Source of the DNA: an uncultured Succinatimonas sp.
GTDB taxonomy: Bacteria; Pseudomonadota; Gammaproteobacteria; Enterobacterales; Succinivibrionaceae
Reading direction: 5' to 3'
DNA: 11,089 nt
Assembly: GCF_905203285.1 (NCBI RefSeq)
Contig: NZ_CAJKVK010000070.1
Location: 1 to 11,089, forward strand
Of this stretch, positions 6,574-11,089 are shown one piece after another (the stretch's first letter is position 1; every line of letters begins with the position of its first letter). The position numbers and the translations under genes were made by a program. The notes beneath the pieces are model-generated. The model was not told where the DNA came from, made no database searches, and saw only the letters and a program-made list of their open reading frames with translations.

Positions 6574-7419
6574 TTACGAGTTTGATTTAAGCTTTAAGGC
6601 TATATCATAAAGGCGGTTGCGGTTAATTCCGGTAAGCTCGGATAAAGAAGCGCACACCGCTTTTACGGGAGACGTCTCAATAAGGCTCTTAAGTGCTTTA
6701 ACTACCTTTTCATCCACCTCTTCATTTTCTTTTGCAGGAGCAGGTCCCACTACTAAAACGAATTCACCGCGAGTACGATTATCATCTTCTTCTAAAAAGG
6801 CGGGTAATTCCTTAACCTTCATGCGATACGCTGACTCAAAGGCTTTGGTAAGCTCCCTGCAGACGCATATATCATGCTCGGGAATAATTTCAGCCATCAC
6901 TTTTGCGGTGTTTTTAACGCGTCTTGGCGCTTCATAAAAGACGGTAGTAACTGAATTTGACGTTAAAGTCGAAATTTTTTCCCTAAGCTCTTTGTCCTTT
7001 ACCGGCAAGAAACCTGCAAAAAGGAAGCTGTCAGTCGGAAGTCCAGCCATTTCAAGCGCGGTAATAGCGGCGCAAGGGCCAGGGAGCGGTACCACCTTGA
7101 CGTTAAGCTTTGCGCACAAAGACACTACCCTATAACCCGGATCTGAAATCAAGGGGGTTCCGGCGTCGCTTATCAAAGCGACCGATCCGCCTTTTTCGAT
7201 TTCGTTTTTAATAATTTCAACGCGCTGCTCTTCGTTATGGTCATGGCAGCTTATCATTCTCGTGCCTTTTACCCCGATATGGTCAAGCAATAATTTTGAA
7301 TGCCTAGTATCCTCGGCGGCAATCAAAGTAGTGTTTTTTAAAACTTCTATAGCCCTAAGCGTAATATCCTGCATATTGCCAATCGGTGTCGGGACAATAT
7401 AAAGCGCACTCTCTAACAT
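6574..7419 (-). CDS. rsmI: 16S rRNA (cytidine(1402)-2'-O)-methyltransferase RsmI
   Basis: A 281-residue cytoplasmic SAM-dependent enzyme of the tetrapyrrole-methylase fold. It 2'-O-methylates C1402 in the decoding centre of 16S rRNA (paired with RsmH, which makes the N4 methylation). Visible signatures run in order: LYIVPTPIGNMQDITLRA (6-23), IAAEDTRHS (33-41), ALISDAGTPLISDPG (81-95), then PLPGPCAAITALEMAGLP, FAGFLP, FYEAPRRV, CRELTKAFE and RGEFVLVVG. A C-terminal helical extension follows, ending in the 'INRNRLYDIAL' block usual for full-length RsmI. Length is normal. The ATG has an AGGA site seven bases upstream. It is divergent from lpoA, the conserved neighbour (yraL-yraM in E. coli), and its 3' end carries the upstream part of the rnpB promoter. 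Confidence 0.97.
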   Translation of the reverse strand: MLESALYIVPTPIGNMQDITLRAIEVLKNTTLIAAEDTRHSKLLLDHIGVKGTRMISCHDHNEEQRVEIIKNEIEKGGSVALISDAGTPLISDPGYRVVSLCAKLNVKVVPLPGPCAAITALEMAGLPTDSFLFAGFLPVKDKELREKISTLTSNSVTTVFYEAPRRVKNTAKVMAEIIPEHDICVCRELTKAFESAYRMKVKELPAFLEEDDNRTRGEFVLVVGPAPAKENEEVDEKVVKALKSLIETSPVKAVCASLSELTGINRNRLYDIALKLKSNS

Positions 7420-7471
7420 CTAAAATTCCTGTTATTTCTCAAAAGGATCAGCATTTTTTACCTATATATTT

Positions 7472-7477
7472 TATAAT
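7472..7477 (+). promoter_or_regulatory. Possible lpoA -10 element in the rsmI-lpoA divergent gap
   Basis: The 88-base gap (7420-7507) is very AT-rich and holds TATAAT at 7472-7477, giving a leader of about 24 bases to the lpoA GTG. No clear -35 is seen. The rsmI promoter must lie in the same gap but cannot be singled out among its TA-rich strings. Confidence 0.35.
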
Positions 7478-7507
7478 ATTAAAAGTTTTATCATCGGGAA
7501 AAATATC

Positions 7508-9259
7508 GTGAAAAATCATTCTTTCGTTCATACGATAAGGGTTTGCGCGTTAAGTGCGGCACTTGCCGTTTTCTTAAGTTCCTGCGCAATGCAATCCGCA
7601 AAAACCGGCTTAAGTACTGACACTGCTTTCGGACCTTTAACCCAATCCACTGCCCAATATCGTCAGCTCGTTAACACCTCGGATACCGACTCACAATATC
7701 AGGCGATGATTCTGCTTGCCCGCAGCTATATCACCTCAGGTGATTTGACAAGCGCCAAAGCAATCGTTTCAGACTTAAACGGACTTGCCATTACCCCGTT
7801 GCAGCAGGATGAAGCCAAAATAGTCTCGGCTTTAATCAACGTTAATGAAAACAATTTAATTGAAGCTGCATCAACTCTTGAAAAAGTCAACGCTTTAACC
7901 CTGCCAAAGCAGGCTGAAGCTTACTACCATCAGTTAAACTCAAGAGTACAAGGCAACCTTTATAAACAGACCGGCAACAAAGACAATCTGCTTAAAGCTT
8001 ATGAAAGCCAGAAAGTCTTAGTCGATTTGGTTGATAATGACTCGAAAAAAACCGTTTTAAACGAAACCGTCAAAAATCTTGAGCTTTTAGGTCAAAACGA
8101 TCTGTCGCTTGAGCTTGAGCGCGCTACCGATCCTCTTGACAGCGGATATTTTGAGTATGCCATCATCGACAGCTCAAAAAACCGCGGCGCCAAGCAAGAA
8201 CTGTTAAATCAGTTTGCCGACAAATATCCGTCACATCCTTTAAATCAGCTTATAAACGCAAGATCCGCAGCTCTTGAGACTTTAGCTCCGGCGGTCGATT
8301 CTGCAGCAAGCAGCGCTTTACCGCAACTTAAAAACGGAGATGAAGTCGCCGTAATCCTTCCTTTAAGCGGACGCTTTGTCGAAATGGTCGGCAAACCAGC
8401 CCAGCTCGGTATTTTGGCTGCTTTAAAAGATCGCTCTGAAAAGGTCAACGTTACTTTCTACGACAGCAACGTTTTGACTATGGATCAAATCATTAATGCC
8501 GCCAATCAAAAAGGCACCGCCTTTATTTTAGGCGCCGTATTAAAGCCTGAAGTATCTGATTTGATTGCATCCGGCACCAAGATCCCCGCTATCGTCTACA
8601 ACAAGGTTGAAGCTATTCCTGACAATATTTGGTACTTTGACTTAAGCCCTGATTACGAAGGTGCTCTTGCCGCTGCCAAAATGATGCGTGACAACCGTCA
8701 GGATCCTGTGATTTTCGCATCAAGTGCGGCAAAGAACCAGCGCGCGGCTCAGGGCTTTAATCAGTTATGGAGCAAAGTTAAGCATCAAAACGCTACCGTA
8801 TGCTCTTTTGAAACCGTAACCGATGCCGGTACCTCAGTTACCAACTGCCCGATTTCAGGTAAAGACAGCGCTTACATTAACGCTAATGCCATGGAAGCTG
8901 CCGCAGTTAAAACCAAGCTCCCAAGCTCCATGCCTGTCTATCTGACGGCTTCAAGCAATCCTGGCCTTAACAACTCATCTCTTGAAATCGCGATGAGCGG
9001 CGCTCACCTTGGCGACAGTCCTTGGATGCTTACCGATACTCCGATTAAGCAGTCTCTCTTTAACGCCATGCCAAAAGCCAATGCGTTAGTTCAAAGAATT
9101 TTCGCTACCGCTTATGACAGCGTTAACACTGCATTTAATTTAAACAATCTTAACCAGAATAAAGCCGACGTACTTCACGGTCTTACCGGTGATATCCAAA
9201 TCAACGGTCACTTAATTGAAACCGCTCCACTTTGGGTTATCGCAGGCACTGCGCGTTAA
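7508..9259 (+). CDS. lpoA: Penicillin-binding protein activator LpoA (LppC family lipoprotein)
   Basis: A 583-residue outer-membrane lipoprotein that reaches through the periplasm to stimulate the transpeptidase of PBP1A. The signal (1-25) ends in the lipobox LSSC, so Cys26 is lipidated. Residues about 30-265 are helical and TPR-like (for example 'AMILLARSYITSGDLTSAKAI'), as in the LpoA N-domain. From about residue 278 a type I periplasmic-binding-protein fold begins (EVAVILPLSGRFVEMVGKPAQ) and runs to the end, including 'AIVYNKVE', 'DLSPDYEGALAAA' and a final 'TGDIQINGHL'. It starts at GTG 7508 with CGGGAA upstream; this start keeps the whole signal peptide. It is about 95 residues shorter than my recollection of E. 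coli LpoA (678). It is divergent from rsmI, as is common, but yraN and diaA do not follow; instead it converges on sspB. Confidence 0.94.
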   Translation: MKNHSFVHTIRVCALSAALAVFLSSCAMQSAKTGLSTDTAFGPLTQSTAQYRQLVNTSDTDSQYQAMILLARSYITSGDLTSAKAIVSDLNGLAITPLQQDEAKIVSALINVNENNLIEAASTLEKVNALTLPKQAEAYYHQLNSRVQGNLYKQTGNKDNLLKAYESQKVLVDLVDNDSKKTVLNETVKNLELLGQNDLSLELERATDPLDSGYFEYAIIDSSKNRGAKQELLNQFADKYPSHPLNQLINARSAALETLAPAVDSAASSALPQLKNGDEVAVILPLSGRFVEMVGKPAQLGILAALKDRSEKVNVTFYDSNVLTMDQIINAANQKGTAFILGAVLKPEVSDLIASGTKIPAIVYNKVEAIPDNIWYFDLSPDYEGALAAAKMMRDNRQDPVIFASSAAKNQRAAQGFNQLWSKVKHQNATVCSFETVTDAGTSVTNCPISGKDSAYINANAMEAAAVKTKLPSSMPVYLTASSNPGLNNSSLEIAMSGAHLGDSPWMLTDTPIKQSLFNAMPKANALVQRIFATAYDSVNTAFNLNNLNQNKADVLHGLTGDIQINGHLIETAPLWVIAGTAR

Positions 9260-9277
9260 GCTTGAATCTCAAAAATA

Positions 9278-9305
9278 ATAAAGGCCCCGCGGGGCCTTTT
9301 TATTT
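9278..9305. terminator. Bidirectional terminator between lpoA and sspB
   Basis: The 14-base perfect palindrome GGCCCCGCGGGGCC (9283-9296), extended by flanking A and T, forms a very stable GC hairpin. It has TTTTTATTT on the plus side and an A-rich stretch (a T run on the minus strand) on the other. It lies 18 bases after the lpoA stop and just after the sspB stop on the opposite strand, so it can end both transcripts. Confidence 0.9.
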
Positions 9306-9317
9306 ATCCGTAAAAAA

Positions 9318-9803
9318 TTAATCGTCCTTTAAAATCGTAAACGAAGGTCCGCTGTCTTTCTTTTCCCCTTCATCCTTTTGCTCATCCGTCTCATCAGTTG
9401 AATCATCAACGGTTGAAAAACCTACGACGTTATCGTTATCATCAGACTCTTCCTGCTCACCCTCTTCATCCTCAGGATCGGGGGTAAGCCACATTTCAAG
9501 CGGATAACGAATTTCATTTTCAACGGCAATTAAATCAAGCATTGCGTTGTAAGGAATTACGATAAACTCATCCTGTCCGTTAAAGCGGGCATAAAAAGAA
9601 ATATCTTTCTGATCAATTGAAAAGTTTCTTACGGCACGGGAAGAAATGGACAAAACGATCTTTCCGTTGCGTACATAACTTTGAGGAACCTGAACCCCTT
9701 TTACTTCAGCGTTTACCAAAAGATGCGGGGTGATTTCATTATCAATAAGCCAATCATAAAAGGCTTTAAAAATATAAGGGTTAAAACTGCTCATCCGCTG
9801 CAT
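9318..9803 (-). CDS. sspB: ClpXP protease specificity-enhancing factor SspB
   Basis: An adaptor of about 161 residues that binds ssrA-tagged stalled proteins and tethers them to the ClpXP protease. The N-terminal substrate-binding domain (about residues 7-105) is clear: NPYIFKAFYDWLIDNEITPHL, then GVQVPQSYVRNGKIVLSIS, RAVRNF and FYARFNG. A long acidic linker follows (about 107-150, many Asp/Glu). The basic-hydrophobic tail SFTILKDD sits where the ClpX-binding XB peptide lies in E. coli. The frame is open further upstream to an ATG at 9878, but that start would lie inside the rpsI terminator and adds 25 residues unlike SspB. The ATG at 9803 has AGGAG seven bases before it and is preferred. sspA, which normally precedes sspB, is absent. 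Confidence 0.94.
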   Translation of the reverse strand: MQRMSSFNPYIFKAFYDWLIDNEITPHLLVNAEVKGVQVPQSYVRNGKIVLSISSRAVRNFSIDQKDISFYARFNGQDEFIVIPYNAMLDLIAVENEIRYPLEMWLTPDPEDEEGEQEESDDNDNVVGFSTVDDSTDETDEQKDEGEKKDSGPSFTILKDD

Positions 9804-9810
9804 GGTTTTG

Positions 9811-9815
9811 CTCCT
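9811..9815 (-). promoter_or_regulatory. sspB: Ribosome binding site deciding the sspB start
   Basis: AGGAG on the minus strand with 7-base spacing to the ATG at 9801-9803. This selects the shorter reading frame over the upstream ATG at 9878. Confidence 0.85.
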
Positions 9816-9828
9816 GTTTTTTCTTGTA

Positions 9829-9834
9829 ATTATA
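9829..9834 (-). promoter_or_regulatory. Putative sspB promoter (-10)
   Basis: A perfect TATAAT on the minus strand lies between the rpsI terminator T run (9852-9857) and the sspB ribosome site. Initiation near 9822 would give a leader of about 20 bases. The -35 position coincides with the T run itself (TTTTTT, 17 bases away), a poor match. Confidence 0.45.
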
Positions 9835-9850
9835 TTAAGAGCGCCCAAAA

Positions 9851-9882
9851 TAAAAAACCCCTGCCGGTTTTCCGACAAGGGT
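9851..9882 (-). terminator. Rho-independent terminator of the rplM-rpsI operon
   Basis: On the minus strand an 11-bp stem (ACCCTTGTCGG with CCGGCAGGGGT, two G-U pairs) closes on the loop AAAA and is followed by six T. It starts 26 bases after the rpsI stop. Confidence 0.92.
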
Positions 9883-9908
9883 CTTGAAACACAATCCGTA
9901 CGAAACGA

Positions 9909-10301
9909 TTAACGCTTGGAGTACTGCGGACGCTTACGGGCCTTATGGAGACCGACCTTCTTACGCTCAACGCTACGGGCATCACGAGTAACGTAACCTG
10001 CCTTACGTAAAGCGGGACGGAAGCTCTCATCGTATTCCATCAAAGCACGGGTAATGCCGTGACGAATAGCACCGGCCTGTCCTGAAATACCGCCGCCGAT
10101 AACGGTAACGTAAATGTCGAACTTATCGGCTACATCTAAAAGCTCTAAAGGTTGAGCAACAATCATGCGAGAAGTAGGACGACCGAAATACTGCTCTAAA
10201 GAACGGCCATTAATGACCATCTTACCGGTACCCTGTTTAATGAAAACGCGGGCAGTTGAACTCTTACGACGTCCGGTACCATAATACTGATTTACAGCCA
10301 T
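9909..10301 (-). CDS. rpsI: 30S ribosomal protein S9 (uS9)
   Basis: A 130-residue protein, the same length as E. coli S9 and nearly collinear with it. It opens QYYGTGRRKSSTARVF, has the SLEQYFGRPTSRM and GGGISGQAGAIRHGITRAL blocks, and ends in the basic tail GLHKARKRPQYSKR. The last residues of that tail contact P-site tRNA. S9 belongs to the 30S head. AAGGAG lies nine bases before the ATG and overlaps the end of rplM (14-base gap), so the two genes are one operon. Confidence 0.99.
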   Translation of the reverse strand: MAVNQYYGTGRRKSSTARVFIKQGTGKMVINGRSLEQYFGRPTSRMIVAQPLELLDVADKFDIYVTVIGGGISGQAGAIRHGITRALMEYDESFRPALRKAGYVTRDARSVERKKVGLHKARKRPQYSKR

Positions 10302-10315
10302 TTGCTATTGCTCCT

Positions 10316-10744
10316 TTAAAACTTTAAAACCTGAGGCTGCTGAGCTGCATGTTCATGAGTCTCACCAGCATATACTTTGAGTTTGCGGAACATAGCACGG
10401 CCTAACGGTCCCTTCGGAAGCATACCGCGAACGGCAGTTTCGATGACCTGCTCAGGCTTGCGAGCAATCAATTTCTCGAAAGACTCTGACTTAATTCCAC
10501 CAGGGAAACCGGTGTGATGATAGTACATCTTGTCAGTAGCCTTATTGCCGGTAACCTTAACCTTGGAAGCGTTGATTACGATGATGTAATCACCGGTATC
10601 CATGAACGGGGTGTACTCGGGCTTGTGTTTGCCGCGAAGGCGTAAAGCAATTTCAGTAGCGAGGCGGCCGAGAGTCATTCCGGCTGCGTCAACAACAAAC
10701 CAGTCACGTTTAATAGTGGACGGCTTGGCAACATAAGTTTTCAT
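10316..10744 (-). CDS. rplM: 50S ribosomal protein L13 (uL13)
   Basis: A 142-residue early-assembly protein of the large subunit. Its sequence is close to E. coli L13 throughout: KRDWFVVDAAGMTLGRLATE, LRGKHKPEYTPFMDTGDY, KVTGNKATDKMYYHHTG, then GMLPKGPLGRAMFRKLKVY and the end HAAQQPQVLKF. The ATG at 10742-10744 is chosen over a TTG one codon earlier because it gives the exact family length and has an AAAAAAGGG site upstream. It is the first gene of the operon with rpsI. In E. coli the leader of this mRNA is a target of L13 feedback; the leader here is also hairpin-rich. Confidence 0.98.
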   Translation of the reverse strand: MKTYVAKPSTIKRDWFVVDAAGMTLGRLATEIALRLRGKHKPEYTPFMDTGDYIIVINASKVKVTGNKATDKMYYHHTGFPGGIKSESFEKLIARKPEQVIETAVRGMLPKGPLGRAMFRKLKVYAGETHEHAAQQPQVLKF

Positions 10745-10880
10745 CAAAAAACCCTTTTTTGAAGGATATCAATCCTTTAAAACTACCCGGGAATATCCCG
10801 GTCTCTTTACCAAACAGAAATCTTTTTAATTTCCGCATTAAGACTACCGAGTGGGAATTCGGAGCTTAATTAGAGGGGCT
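10745..10880 (-). promoter_or_regulatory. Structured leader of the rplM-rpsI mRNA (possible L13 autoregulatory site)
   Basis: The roughly 135-base leader can form three hairpins on the minus strand. One has CCGGGA/TCCCGG arms (10787-10801). A second has AAGGAT/ATCCTT arms (10762-10777). A third is an A6/T6 stem around the GGG of the ribosome site, directly before the ATG. Structures that cover the ribosome site would fit the feedback control by L13 reported for the E. coli operon. The pairing is seen; the function is inference. Confidence 0.5.
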
Positions 10881-10885
10881 GCAAA

Positions 10886-10891
10886 ATTATA
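10886..10891 (-). promoter_or_regulatory. Promoter -10 of the rplM-rpsI operon
   Basis: A perfect TATAAT on the minus strand, followed by a GC-containing start region (TTTGCAGCCCC). The -35 region (about 10908-10914, reading TGGTTT) is a weak match. Confidence 0.55.
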
Positions 10892-11089
10892 CACGAAATG
10901 ACTTGAGGAAACCAGTAAAACAAGCTTTATTCACGATATTTTTTTACACAGAAAAATGCGCTGATGGAGCTAGGTTTTATCAGGATCTTTAATTATTTCT
11001 AAACTTAAAAAGACAAGGAAAAAGCGAAAAGATCTTATAGAATGCAAATAGGGCCGCAAGAGGCAAACTTTCATAAAACGACATAGAAA
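10892..11089. other. Intergenic DNA upstream of rplM, no recognisable gene
   Basis: AT-rich DNA beyond the rplM promoter. One minus-strand frame is open for 39 codons from the window edge to a stop at 10970-10972, with MKVCLLRPYLHS in it. It has no recognisable family features and could be chance or the end of a gene outside the window. No tRNA, repeat or strong terminator was seen here. Confidence 0.5.

Noticed and set aside
9804..9878. N-terminal extension of sspB starting at ATG 9878
   Set aside because: The start lies inside the rpsI terminator hairpin, has no ribosome site, and adds residues not found in SspB. The ATG at 9803 has AGGAG at ideal spacing.
1..11089. CRISPR arrays, insertion sequences or phage genes
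   Set aside because: No regularly spaced repeats, transposase-like proteins, terminal inverted repeats or phage structural proteins were seen on either strand.

Overview
The window looks like chromosomal DNA from an AT-leaning gammaproteobacterium. The slt, rnpB-rsmI-lpoA and rplM-rpsI-sspB gene set is typical of that class, and the ribosomal proteins are very close to the Enterobacterales and Aeromonadales type. A compact genome lacking sspA (and petABC) at the rpsI-sspB junction would fit a host-associated anaerobe such as a member of the Succinivibrionaceae. That placement is an inference from gene content, not a proven assignment.

Layout. About 1-3013 is a plus-strand accessory block: a small GNAT-type acetyltransferase, a periplasmic lipoprotein whose second half resembles an FKBP fold without its usual active-site residues, and a 14-helix DHA2-type MFS exporter. 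About 3036-3681 (minus) is a type II toxin-antitoxin locus: an intact RelB/DinJ-like antitoxin with its own promoter and an inverted-repeat operator candidate, followed by a YafQ/RelE-like toxin broken by a frameshift in an A6 run and lacking a start codon. About 3781-3942 (minus) is tRNA-Leu(GAG) with its promoter and terminator.

The rest is housekeeping DNA. On the minus strand come the soluble lytic transglycosylase slt, RNase P RNA (rnpB) and the 16S rRNA methyltransferase rsmI. lpoA, which activates the penicillin-binding protein PBP1A, is divergent from rsmI. It converges on sspB, with a strong, probably two-way terminator between them. sspB is followed upstream by the rplM-rpsI ribosomal protein operon, which has its own promoter, a structured leader and a strong terminator. 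The last ~200 bases hold no recognisable gene.

Functional themes: cell-wall growth and turnover (lpoA, slt), translation and RNA maturation (rplM, rpsI, rsmI, rnpB, tRNA-Leu) and proteolysis of ssrA-tagged proteins (sspB). I did not find a large undescribed multi-gene system. The most unusual items are the doubly disrupted toxin, whose frameshift falls on a canonical -1 slippery heptamer in the correct phase, and the FKBP-like lipoprotein with four conserved-looking cysteines.
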